Positions 18,597 to 26,586 of a stretch of DNA of 64,000 bases are shown here, one piece after another (within the stretch, counting starts at the first letter, position 1; the number at the start of each line of letters is the position of its first letter). The notes under the pieces are model-generated. The model did not search any database. It was not told where the DNA came from and saw only the letters and a program-made list of their open reading frames with translations. A program made the position numbers and the translations under genes. Source of the stretch: Pseudomonas sp. GM41(2012) (GTDB lineage: Bacteria; Pseudomonadota; Gammaproteobacteria; Pseudomonadales; Pseudomonadaceae); contig NZ_AKJN02000007.1 in assembly GCF_000282315.2 (NCBI RefSeq), positions 1,178,001-1,242,000 on the forward strand. The letters run 5' to 3'.

Positions 18597-18902
18597 TCAC
18601 CGATACGCCGTGGTAATCCCTTGGCGTTCGTCGATGCATTCTGGTGCGCCCATCTCGAACTCCCGGCAGATCAACGGGCGTTTTTCATAGATGGTGCACA
18701 TCATCGTGTTGCGATCCAGCGCGGCGCACCAGCCGTCATCCAGACGCAGCATGACCTCCCCACCCCAGTCATCGGTATCGATAAAACGTTCGGGCACGCC
18801 CGTGTCCGTGATCAGCATGACTTCGAGCTGACAGCAGCAAGCTGCGCAGGTCGAGCAGGTGACCGCAGGCTCGGCGATTTGCGTATGGGGAATGGTTTTC
18901 AT
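18597..18902 (-). CDS. YkgJ-family cysteine-cluster protein
   Basis: 101 residues with a Cys-rich N-terminal motif (CSTCAACCC, about residues 16-24) and further Cys residues in GWCAALD, MMCTIYEKRPLICREFE and APECIDE. This spacing fits the YkgJ/UPF0153 metal-cluster fold, thought to bind a metal or Fe-S cluster; function is unknown. It lies 134 bp downstream of the SDR gene on the same strand and could be the end of the photolyase-cluster transcript (inference). Confidence 0.8.
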   Translation of the reverse strand: MKTIPHTQIAEPAVTCSTCAACCCQLEVMLITDTGVPERFIDTDDWGGEVMLRLDDGWCAALDRNTMMCTIYEKRPLICREFEMGAPECIDERQGITTAYR

Positions 18903-19036
18903 GGCGCCCAGTGTAAGGCAGTGAGCCGGTGCTGTGTGAAAGGCCTGACGGACGCTTGGTTGCCGGGTTCGAACAGGGTGATCTTATGGCTGCGATTCAG
19001 CAGCCAGGTGCGATCAGCCTTGAGATGCGGGTGATT

Positions 19037-19816
19037 TCACGGCTGGTCCTTGATCGGCGGATTGCTGCGCACCATGCGTTTGCCGATTGCCAGTTTTCCT
19101 CGGTTGGGTATTGTCGACAATGGCCAGAGGTCGGCCATGAACAACGCCGGAAAGGCTATCTCCAGCGGACGATTCTTGAGTTCAGCGAAGATGTAGCGTG
19201 CAGACTTGTCCGGCGGCCAGTTGAGTGGCATGGGGACGTTTTGCGCCGTCAGCGGCGTCTCGACAAACCCCGGGCTGACCACGGTGACTTCGATGCCTTC
19301 CGGCGCAAGATCAATTCGCGACGATTCAAACAGGTAACGCAGCCCGGGCTTTGAGGCACCATGCGCCTCGGACCGTGGCAGCGGCAGGTAGGTAACCGAG
19401 CTGGCGACGCCCACCAGATACGGCGCGGTGCCTGCGCGCAAAAGCGGCAGGGCAGCCTGGATGCAATAGCTGCTGGCAAGCAGGTTGGTGCGCACTACGT
19501 GCTCGACGATCGACGAATCGAACTGCTGAACGTCGACGTATTCGCAAGTGCCGGCGTTGAGAATAACTGTGTCCAGAGCTCCCCACGCCTCGGCGATCTG
19601 TTCGCCGATTTCTCGCACGGTCTGGCTGTTGGTCAGGTCACCGGCCACCACCAGCACTTGCCCCGGATAACGCTGGGACAAGACTTTGAGTGGCGCCACC
19701 AAGCGAGCGCTCACCGCGAGGTGAGCACCGGTTTTCAGTATTTCTTCGGCTAGCGAGGCGCCAATGCCGTTGCTGGCACCTGTCAGCCAGTAGCGCCGTG
19801 GAGGTGTAAAACTCAT
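19037..19816 (-). CDS. SDR-family oxidoreductase with His in place of catalytic Tyr
   Basis: 259 residues with a classical SDR Rossmann fold: cofactor loop TGASNGIG (residues 12-19), AGDLTN, and NAG (88-90). Ser140 (VASS) and Lys156 are in place. The expected catalytic Tyr of the YxxxK motif reads His152 in AHGASK (codon at 19361-19363, CAT). A single base change from TAT explains it. It starts 13 bp after the photolyase stop and so belongs to that transcript. In related pseudomonads an SDR accompanies the photolyase gene. The substrate is unknown; the change may have reduced or altered catalysis. Confidence 0.85.
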   Translation of the reverse strand: MSFTPPRRYWLTGASNGIGASLAEEILKTGAHLAVSARLVAPLKVLSQRYPGQVLVVAGDLTNSQTVREIGEQIAEAWGALDTVILNAGTCEYVDVQQFDSSIVEHVVRTNLLASSYCIQAALPLLRAGTAPYLVGVASSVTYLPLPRSEAHGASKPGLRYLFESSRIDLAPEGIEVTVVSPGFVETPLTAQNVPMPLNWPPDKSARYIFAELKNRPLEIAFPALFMADLWPLSTIPNRGKLAIGKRMVRSNPPIKDQP

Positions 19817-19829
19817 CCCATTCTCCTTT

Positions 19830-21296
19830 TCAGTCAGGCAATCGCCCGGCGTGTTCTTTTGATGGCAGATTCTTGAACGCGGCCAGCGCCCGTTGGCGAG
19901 AGCTGCTCAGATTGACGATCGGCGACGGATAATCCGCCACGCCGAACAGGCCGCTAAGGTTCGCCGGGTTGTGCACATCCTTCTTGTTCAGCCCGGCCAG
20001 TTCTGGCAGCCAGTGCTTGATGAACAGCCCCTCGCTGTCGAATTTCTCCGACTGGCTCAGCGGGTTGAAAATCCGGAAGTAGGGCGCTGAATCGGTGCCC
20101 GTGGACGAACTCCACTGCCAGCCACCGTTGTTCGCCGCCAGGTCGCCATCGATCAGATGACGCATGAAAAAACGCTCGCCTTCACGCCAGTCAATCAGCA
20201 GGTTCTTGGTCAGGAACATCGCCACCACCATGCGCAGACGGTTGTGCATCCAGCCGGTTTCAAGCAATTGGCGCATGGCCGCGTCGATAATCGGCAGGCC
20301 GGTACGGGCCTCTTGCCAGGCCAGGAGTTCATCCGGGGCATCGCGCCAGGCGAGGGTTTCGGTTTCCGGTCGGAAGGCGCGATGACGCGAGACTCGTGGG
20401 TAGCCCACCAGAATGTGTTTGTAGAATTCACGCCACAGCAATTCGTTGATCCAGGTGACGGTACCGACCTTGCCACTTTCGAACTCGCCCTGATTGCTTT
20501 GCAGCGCGGCGTGCAGACACTGACGGGGGGAAATCACCCCGGCGGCGAGATAGGCCGACAGCTGACTGGTGCCGGGTTTTGCCGGGAAATCGCGTTCGCT
20601 TTTGTAGTCGTCAATCTGGGCGTCGGCAAAGGTGTCGAGGCGACGGTGGGCTTCGGCTTCACCGGCAGGCCATAGACGGCGCAAACTGTCGCTCGGCGTT
20701 GCGAAGCCTTCAACATTTGATGGGATCTTGTCGCTGCTGATCGCCAGCGGCGCCTGCGCGGCGGGTGCTGCGACCCGCTTCGGTAACGACCCGCGCAGGC
20801 GGTCGTAACACACCTTGCGGAACTGGCTGAAAACCTGAAAGTAAGTGCCCGTTTTGGTCAGTACGGTGCCCGGTTTTAACAGCAGTTGATCAAGGTAGCT
20901 AAAAAAGTCGATGCAATTGGCTTTCAGTGTTTCGGCCACGGCTGCGTCACGACGGCTTTCATGAATGCCGTACTCCTCGTTGACGTGCACCACGCCAATC
21001 TTCAACTGTTGGCAAAGATCGAGCAGCACCCTGGGTGCCTCATCCCAGCGAGATGCCTTGCGGATCAACAAGGGAATGTTCAGCTCATCCAGCGCGCCGC
21101 GTAACTCGCTCAGGTTGCGCAGCCAGAAATCCACTTTGCACGGCGCGTCATCGTGCTCCAGCCATTGCTCCGGGCTCAGCAGATACACCGCCACAGTCGG
21201 GCCGCGGGCTGCGGCGGCCGAGAGGGCGGTGTTGTCCTGTAGGCGCAAGTCGCTGCGCAGCCAGATCAATTGCACAGAGGAGTCCGCACGATTCAT
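19830..21296 (-). CDS. phrB: Deoxyribodipyrimidine photolyase
   Basis: 488 residues. It repairs UV-induced cyclobutane pyrimidine dimers with light energy. The N-terminal antenna domain opens with LIWLRSDLRLQDNTAL, and the C-terminal FAD-binding half has GLPIIDAAMRQLLETGWMHN, NRLRMVVAMFLTK and GWQWSSSTGTD, all class I CPD photolyase signatures. I start at the ATG at 21296; a GTG nine codons earlier (21323) would overlap the upstream MerR stop by 14 bp. The gene is the third of a minus-strand run that begins under two TGTACA-type boxes. Confidence 0.96.
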   Translation of the reverse strand: MNRADSSVQLIWLRSDLRLQDNTALSAAAARGPTVAVYLLSPEQWLEHDDAPCKVDFWLRNLSELRGALDELNIPLLIRKASRWDEAPRVLLDLCQQLKIGVVHVNEEYGIHESRRDAAVAETLKANCIDFFSYLDQLLLKPGTVLTKTGTYFQVFSQFRKVCYDRLRGSLPKRVAAPAAQAPLAISSDKIPSNVEGFATPSDSLRRLWPAGEAEAHRRLDTFADAQIDDYKSERDFPAKPGTSQLSAYLAAGVISPRQCLHAALQSNQGEFESGKVGTVTWINELLWREFYKHILVGYPRVSRHRAFRPETETLAWRDAPDELLAWQEARTGLPIIDAAMRQLLETGWMHNRLRMVVAMFLTKNLLIDWREGERFFMRHLIDGDLAANNGGWQWSSSTGTDSAPYFRIFNPLSQSEKFDSEGLFIKHWLPELAGLNKKDVHNPANLSGLFGVADYPSPIVNLSSSRQRALAAFKNLPSKEHAGRLPD

Positions 21297-21309
21297 TAAA
21301 AATTCGCCA

Positions 21310-22251
21310 TTAAATGAGCCCACGCTGAACCAGGCCCTGATGAGCGGCTAACGGATCTTCAGCCAGGAACAAATCAGTAATCTTGAACGTTCGTGCGGAC
21401 AACTCGGTGTGGTGGATGCATACCGTTGGTCCGGCAATCATTTTTGGGCAACTGACACCATTCAAAAGTTTCGGCAGCTGCGAAAGATTCATCGCCTTGC
21501 TGGAATACAGCAGTACGCCGCGGGCTTGCAGATGATCGACCGCCAGCGCGAGTTCGCCAGCGGGGAGCGGCCAGTCAAACACTTCCACCGGGCAATCGGC
21601 GCTGCTGATCAACCAGGCGGTCAGCCACAGGTGAGGTTCCAGTGGCAGGTCCGAGTGATTGATCAACAACAGTGGCGCGGTGCGTAACTGACGGTTGTTA
21701 TGGTAGATGCGTGCGCCAAATTTGCTGCGTAACCAGGAATAAAAAAACACTTGCTCCATCTGCGCGCCGAACTGGCCTTGCCAGCGTTGCTCCAGTTCAG
21801 CCAGCAATGGCATCAGCAGTTGTGCGCACAAGGTCCGTGGTGGATACAGCGCCATGGCCTGATTGACAGTGTCATCAACGGTGCGTTCGTTCAGTTGAGT
21901 GACCGCTTGCAGCAGCGTATGGCGCAGCACTTGCCAATCGCTTTCGACGGATTCGGTAAAGGCCTGCGGGGTGTCGAGCAGTGGCTTGACCTGGCTGACG
22001 GCCACGCCACGGTTGAGCCAGGTGAGGATCGTCAGGATGCGTTGAACGTGTTCGGCAGAGAACAGTCGATGACCCTTTGGCGTGCGTTGCGGCATGATCA
22101 GGCCATAACGCCGTTCCCAGGCTCGCAGGGTGACGGCGTTGACACCGGTCTGCCGCGCGACCTCACGGATCGGCAGCCAGCCGTCGTCGAGGGCTTTCTT
22201 GAAGTCGGCGCCGAGGTCTTCGCTGGCGCTGGTGTCGAGTGGGCTTTTCAT
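21310..22251 (-). CDS. MerR-family regulator, class II LitR-like
   Basis: 313 residues from MKSPLDTSA (ATG 22251). The MerR helix-turn-helix spans about residues 26-95 (LPIREVARQTGVNAVTLRAW, ERRYGLIMPQRTPKGHRLFS). The C-terminal ~200 residues resemble the helical-plus-Rossmann layout of CarH/LitR photoreceptors, but I see no DxHxxG cobalamin motif. That matches what I recall of class II LitR (PplR) regulators of P. putida, which act with a separate light sensor rather than binding B12. It starts 10 bp after the DUF523 gene and precedes phrB. Regulation of the cluster's TGTACA boxes by this protein is inferred. Confidence 0.85.
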   Translation of the reverse strand: MKSPLDTSASEDLGADFKKALDDGWLPIREVARQTGVNAVTLRAWERRYGLIMPQRTPKGHRLFSAEHVQRILTILTWLNRGVAVSQVKPLLDTPQAFTESVESDWQVLRHTLLQAVTQLNERTVDDTVNQAMALYPPRTLCAQLLMPLLAELEQRWQGQFGAQMEQVFFYSWLRSKFGARIYHNNRQLRTAPLLLINHSDLPLEPHLWLTAWLISSADCPVEVFDWPLPAGELALAVDHLQARGVLLYSSKAMNLSQLPKLLNGVSCPKMIAGPTVCIHHTELSARTFKITDLFLAEDPLAAHQGLVQRGLI

Positions 22252-22261
22252 TGGATTGGCA

Positions 22262-23221
22262 TTAGATCGCGTTTCGCAGGCTGAGATTTTCCGGATGCGG
22301 TTGCAGGTAAACCTGTTGTGCAATGTAGGGATCCGGGTGTTGACGGAAGTAGTGTTTGAGCAGCGTCAACGGCACCACCAACGGCACGATGCCGTGGCGG
22401 TACTGACCGATGACGTGTTGCACTTCCTGTTTGTCTTCAGGGCTGATGGCCTGTTTGAGATAGCCACTGATGTGTTGCAGGACGTTGGTGTGGGTGCGGC
22501 GGGTGGCGCATTTCTTCAAGGCTGCCATCAGCTCGCTGAAGTAGCGTGGGCCGAGTTCGTTCGGGTCGGTCTGGCCCATGTTGCCCAGCAGGTTACCCAG
22601 GGTTTTGTAGTGCACCGGGTTGTGGGCCATCAGCAGGTATTTGTAGCGCGAGTGAAAGTCCGTGAGGCCACGGCGAGTCAGGCCGTCGCGCAGCAACTGC
22701 TGCCAGGCACTGTAGGCGAACACGCGGGTGAGGAAGTTTTCTCGCAGCACCGGGTCGTTGAGTCGGCCGTCTTCTTCCACCGGCAAATCCGGATGCCGCG
22801 CGCAGAACGCCTGGGCGTAGATACCACGGCCACCACCGTCCACCGGCACACTGTTGGCGTGGTAGACCTTGACCCGATCCAGGCCGCATGACGGGGATTT
22901 CTGCATGAAGATGTAGCCGCAGATGTCGCCCAGTTCCGCGGCCATTTTCTGACCGTACTCGGCGAGCGGCCGGGTGACATTGAGTGTTGTGTTAACGGTA
23001 CCGATAGCTTCTGGATGTTGTGGATCGCCCACCAGACGGATTGGTTCACGGGGAATGCCGAGACCGATGGCGACTTCCGGACAGACCGGGACAAAATCGA
23101 AATAGTCCGTGAGGGTGCGACTGCACAGCCGCGACGCCTTGTGCCCACCGTTGAAACGCACTTCTGCGCCCATCAGGCAGGCGCTGATGGCGATCTTCGG
23201 TTTCACGGTGACGTGGGGCAT
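22262..23221 (-). CDS. DUF523 and DUF1722 fusion protein (YbgA-like)
   Basis: 319 residues. The N-terminal half is DUF523 with conserved Cys residues (ISACLMGAEVRFNGGHK, FVPVCPEVAIGLGIPREP, MQKSPSCGLDRVKVY), a possible metal or sulfur site. The C-terminal half (from about residue 190) is DUF1722/YbgA (LLMAHNPVHYKTLG). Biochemical function is unsettled. Its frequent company with photolyase and MerR genes in pseudomonads suggests a light-stress role (inference). It is the first gene of the minus-strand run and starts 23 bp from the first TGTACA box. Confidence 0.85.
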   Translation of the reverse strand: MPHVTVKPKIAISACLMGAEVRFNGGHKASRLCSRTLTDYFDFVPVCPEVAIGLGIPREPIRLVGDPQHPEAIGTVNTTLNVTRPLAEYGQKMAAELGDICGYIFMQKSPSCGLDRVKVYHANSVPVDGGGRGIYAQAFCARHPDLPVEEDGRLNDPVLRENFLTRVFAYSAWQQLLRDGLTRRGLTDFHSRYKYLLMAHNPVHYKTLGNLLGNMGQTDPNELGPRYFSELMAALKKCATRRTHTNVLQHISGYLKQAISPEDKQEVQHVIGQYRHGIVPLVVPLTLLKHYFRQHPDPYIAQQVYLQPHPENLSLRNAI

Positions 23222-23243
23222 CGGAGCACCTCGAATCTAAACC

Positions 23244-23267
23244 TGTACAGACTGTTCGGTCTGTACA
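23244..23267. promoter_or_regulatory. TGTACA-N12-TGTACA box 1
   Basis: A perfect 6-12-6 arrangement upstream of the DUF523-merR-phrB run. It matches the LitR-type operator consensus T(G/A)TACA-N12-TGTA(C/T)A as I recall it for P. putida. Confidence 0.75.
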
Positions 23268-23293
23268 ACATAACTTCATCATAGATTCAAAGG

Positions 23294-23317
23294 TGTACAA
23301 GTCAAATTCTTTGTATA
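23294..23317. promoter_or_regulatory. TGTACA-N12-TGTATA box 2
   Basis: A second match to the same consensus, starting exactly 50 bp from box 1, so the two lie on roughly the same DNA face. It is also just downstream of the FAD gene. Confidence 0.7.
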
Positions 23318-23353
23318 GGTTTTACCGTCGGCCTCCTACCAGATCGATGCGGT

Positions 23354-24340
23354 TCACTGCAGATGCGCGTGCAAGCGGCGGGCGGCTTCCTGGCCGCTGA
23401 GCCAGGCGCCTTCGACACGACCGGACAAGCACCAGTCGCCACACACATAAAGGCCCAGATCGGCATCGGCCAGGGCTCCCCATTCATGGCTGCTGGCGGG
23501 TCGAGCGTAGAGCCAGCGGTGGGCGAGGCTGAAGGTCGGGGCGGGCATGGCGTCGTGCAGCAATTCGGCAAATGCGCCGTGCAATTGCTCGATCACCGCT
23601 TCCTTGGACAGGTCGATATGTTGCCGGCTCCAGGCACTGGTTGCATGCAGCACCCATGTATCGAGGGTGTTATCGCGCCCGGGTTTGCTGCGGTTGCGAG
23701 CCAGCCAGTCGAGTGGACTGTCCTGTACGAAACAGCCTTCCATGGGCGTATCCAGCGGTGTCTCGAACGCCAGCGCGACAGCCCAGGTCGGGTCCATTTT
23801 CACCCCGGCGGCGGCACCGGCGAGTTTCGGTGCGGTGGCCAGCAGTGCAGTCGCCTGAGGCGCCGGCGTGGCGATGATCACATGACTGAACGGGCCGTGG
23901 GTGAAGCCTTCGGCGTCCTGCAGATGCCAGTGCTCCTCGCCGCGATAGACCTCGGTAATGCGGCAGGCGAAATGCACTTCCAGGTCGCCGAGCAGGCCGC
24001 GGGTGATGGCGCTCATGCGCGGCGTGCCGACCCAGCGAGTCTGTTCGTCCGGCGACAGGCTGAGCTGGCCGCCATGGTAGGTGTAGAGCTGCGGCATCCA
24101 TTCAGCGACCCAGCCGTTGCCTTGCCAGCGCTGGACTTCCGTGACGAAGCGGCGATCGCGGGCGGTGAAATATTGCGCGCCCATGTCCAGAGCCCCCGCA
24201 TCGCTGCGCTTGCTTGACATGCGTCCGCCACTGCCGCGGCTTTTATCGAAAAGTTGAACGACGTGCCCGACCTCTGTCAGGGCCTGGGCGGCGGAGAGCC
24301 CGGCGATGCCGGTGCCGATGATTGCGATAGGTACAGTCAT
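23354..24340 (-). CDS. FAD-dependent NAD(P)-binding amine-oxidase-like protein
   Basis: 328 residues from MTVPIAIIGTG (ATG 24340; an upstream in-frame extension crosses the operator region). The Rossmann motif IIGTGIAGLSAAQAL (residues 6-20), FDKSRGSGGRMSSKR and the GAQYFTARD segment are typical of renalase-like/FAD-oxidoreductase proteins; the C-terminal YVCGDWC-type motif contacts the flavin. Substrate unknown. It forms its own unit between the DUF523 gene and the TIGR01777 epimerase and carries a TGTACA-type box in its upstream region, so it is probably part of the light-responsive set. Confidence 0.85.
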   Translation of the reverse strand: MTVPIAIIGTGIAGLSAAQALTEVGHVVQLFDKSRGSGGRMSSKRSDAGALDMGAQYFTARDRRFVTEVQRWQGNGWVAEWMPQLYTYHGGQLSLSPDEQTRWVGTPRMSAITRGLLGDLEVHFACRITEVYRGEEHWHLQDAEGFTHGPFSHVIIATPAPQATALLATAPKLAGAAAGVKMDPTWAVALAFETPLDTPMEGCFVQDSPLDWLARNRSKPGRDNTLDTWVLHATSAWSRQHIDLSKEAVIEQLHGAFAELLHDAMPAPTFSLAHRWLYARPASSHEWGALADADLGLYVCGDWCLSGRVEGAWLSGQEAARRLHAHLQ

Positions 24341-24387
24341 AGGGGCCTCGTTTACCTTTCTGTACAGACTACGCCGTGGTTGAAACC

Positions 24388-24411
24388 TGTACAATATTGT
24401 TTTTTGGTATA
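24388..24411. promoter_or_regulatory. Degenerate TGTACA-N12-GGTATA box 3
   Basis: 6-12-6 spacing with one mismatch in the second half, about 50-70 bp upstream of the FAD gene start. A further lone TGTACA lies at 24361-24366. Confidence 0.5.
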
Positions 24412-24536
24412 ACTTTTAGCGTTCTCGTTCTGACAGCTTGGCCTATTGTTAAACACAGAGCCTGCCCGATACCAAAGATCCCTGCTTATAAAAATAGACT
24501 AGTGATCAAGGTAAAACGCCACGCGAGGAAGAAGTC

Positions 24537-25439
24537 ATGCACATATTGCTGACCGGCGGTACTGGTTTGATAGGACGTCAGCTCTGCCGACACTGGTTGA
24601 GTCAGGGACATCGTTTGACTGTCTTGAGCCGCACACCTGAAAAGGTCGCGAAAATTTGCGGTGCGCAGGTGCGGGGAATCGCACTGTTCGAGGACCTTAG
24701 ACAAGAAACGGTTGATGCCATTATCAATCTGGCGGGCGCACCGATTGCCGACCGGCCATGGACGTCCAAGCGCAAGGCGCTGCTCTGGAGTAGCCGGATC
24801 ACGCTGACCGAAACGATGCTGGCCTGGCTCGAAAGCCGCGCGCAGAAACCGCAGGTATTGATTTCGGGCTCTGCTATTGGCTGGTATGGCGACGGCGGGG
24901 AACGCGAATTGACCGAGAAATCTCCACCGGTCATCGATGATTTCGCCAGCCAGTTGTGCATTGCCTGGGAAGAAACAGCCCAGCGCGCCGAGGCGTTGGG
25001 CATTCGCGTGATTCTCATCCGCACCGGGCTGGTGTTGTCGGCCGAGGGCGGCTTTTTGTCGCGGCTGTTGCTGCCGTTCAAAGTGGGACTGGGCGGGCCT
25101 ATCGGCAGTGGCCGGCAGTGGATGCCGTGGATCCATATCAACGATCAAATCGCCCTGATTGATTTTCTTCTGCATCAGGAAGACACCAGTGGTCCTTATA
25201 ATGCCTGCGCGCCCAAGCCGGTGCGCAACCGCGAGTTCGCCAATACGTTAGGCAGCGTGCTGCACCGCCCGACGTTCATGCCCATGCCGGCCCTGGCGTT
25301 GAAGGTGTGTCTGGGCGAGTTGTCATTGCTGTTGCTGGGTGGCCAGAAGGCCGTACCGGCTCGCTTGCTGGAAGCGGGTTTCACTTTCCAGTTCACTGAT
25401 TTGCGCGCGGCTCTGGACGACCTTTCCAACCGCCTTTGA
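24537..25439 (+). CDS. TIGR01777-family NAD-dependent epimerase (YfcH-like)
   Basis: 300 residues. The extended-SDR cofactor loop LLTGGTGLIGRQL opens the protein, INLAGAPIADRPW follows, and the C-terminal DUF1731 tail (RLLEAGFTFQFTDLRAALDD) defines the TIGR01777/YfcH family. Reaction unknown. It is divergent from the FAD gene (197 bp between starts) and directly precedes hemH, with 13 bp between them, so the two are one operon. Confidence 0.88.
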   Translation: MHILLTGGTGLIGRQLCRHWLSQGHRLTVLSRTPEKVAKICGAQVRGIALFEDLRQETVDAIINLAGAPIADRPWTSKRKALLWSSRITLTETMLAWLESRAQKPQVLISGSAIGWYGDGGERELTEKSPPVIDDFASQLCIAWEETAQRAEALGIRVILIRTGLVLSAEGGFLSRLLLPFKVGLGGPIGSGRQWMPWIHINDQIALIDFLLHQEDTSGPYNACAPKPVRNREFANTLGSVLHRPTFMPMPALALKVCLGELSLLLLGGQKAVPARLLEAGFTFQFTDLRAALDDLSNRL

Positions 25440-25452
25440 AATAGGACGTTGC

Positions 25453-26475
25453 ATGACCGATCACGCATTGCTTCTGGTCAATCTGGGCTCACCGGCTTCC
25501 ACCTCGGTGGCGGATGTGCGCAGTTACCTCAATCAATTTCTGATGGACCCGTATGTGATCGACCTGCCATGGCCGGTGCGACGCTTGCTGGTGTCGCTGA
25601 TCCTGTTCAAGCGCCCGGAACAGTCGGCCCACGCCTACGCCTCGATCTGGTGGGAGGAGGGCTCGCCGTTGGTGGTGCTCAGCCGTCGCCTGCAACAGGC
25701 CATGACTGCCCAGTGGCGTCACGGGCCGGTGGAACTGGCGATGCGTTACGGTGAGCCGTCGATTGAGTCGGCGCTGGTGCGACTGGCGGCCCAGGGTCAC
25801 AAGCGGGTCACACTCGCACCGCTCTATCCACAGTTCGCCGACAGCACCGTGACCACGGTGATCGAGGAGGCCAAGCGGGTGGTGCGCGAAAAGCAGCTGG
25901 ATGTGCAGTTTTCGATTCTCCAGCCGTTCTACGATCAACCGGAATACCTTGATGCACTGGTGGCCAGCGCCAAGCCGCATTTGCAGCAGGATTACGATCA
26001 CCTGCTGTTAAGCTTTCACGGATTGCCGGAGCGGCATCTGAAGAAGCTCAATCCCGGCCACAGTTTTGAGGGGGGCGGCGATTGCTGCGCGGGTGCCCCC
26101 CCGGAAGTGGTCGCGACCTGTTATCGCGGGCAATGCCTGCGTACGGCGGCAGAGTTTGCCAAACGCGTGGGATTGCCGGACGGCAAGTGGTCGGTGTCGT
26201 TTCAGTCGCGTCTGGGGCGGGCCAAATGGATCGAACCCTACACCGAAGCGCGCCTTGATGAGTTGGCGGGAATGGGCGTGAAGAAAGTGCTGGTGATGTG
26301 CCCGGCGTTCGTTGCCGATTGCATCGAGACGCTGGAAGAGATCGGGGATCGCGGCAAGGAGTTGTTCCGCGAGGCGGGGGGAGAGGAGTTGGTGCTGGTG
26401 CCGTGTCTTAACGACGATCCGCAGTGGGCGCGGGCGTTGAGCACCTTGTGTGAACGAGCGCCGTTGGCGTTGTAA
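25453..26475 (+). CDS. hemH: Ferrochelatase
   Basis: 340 residues from ATG 25453. It inserts Fe(II) in protoporphyrin IX, the last step of haem synthesis. LLVNLGSPAS opens the protein, SFHGLPERH carries the metal-channel His, and CIETLEEI carries the conserved Glu. A Cys-rich insert (GGDCCAG, then CYRGQC) could be a metal or Fe-S ligand set; this is inference. Placement inside a light/photolyase cluster makes sense, since free porphyrin is phototoxic. The gene ends at a REP doublet facing uraA. Confidence 0.95.
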   Translation: MTDHALLLVNLGSPASTSVADVRSYLNQFLMDPYVIDLPWPVRRLLVSLILFKRPEQSAHAYASIWWEEGSPLVVLSRRLQQAMTAQWRHGPVELAMRYGEPSIESALVRLAAQGHKRVTLAPLYPQFADSTVTTVIEEAKRVVREKQLDVQFSILQPFYDQPEYLDALVASAKPHLQQDYDHLLLSFHGLPERHLKKLNPGHSFEGGGDCCAGAPPEVVATCYRGQCLRTAAEFAKRVGLPDGKWSVSFQSRLGRAKWIEPYTEARLDELAGMGVKKVLVMCPAFVADCIETLEEIGDRGKELFREAGGEELVLVPCLNDDPQWARALSTLCERAPLAL

Positions 26476-26487
26476 GCCCAAAAGCTT

Positions 26488-26566
26488 CGCGGGCAAGCCT
26501 CGCTCCTACAGGATGTCATCGTTCCATAGATCGACACAAAACCTGTAGGAGCGAGGCTTGCCCGCG
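26488..26566. repeat. REP doublet, 25-bp perfect arms
   Basis: Arms CGCGGGCAAGCC...CCTACAGG (26488-26512) and its exact inverse (26542-26566), in the convergent hemH/uraA gap. The GTAGGAGC heads face inward, unlike the other doublets. Confidence 0.9.
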
Positions 26567-26586
26567 ATAGCAATCTCAAGATCGGC

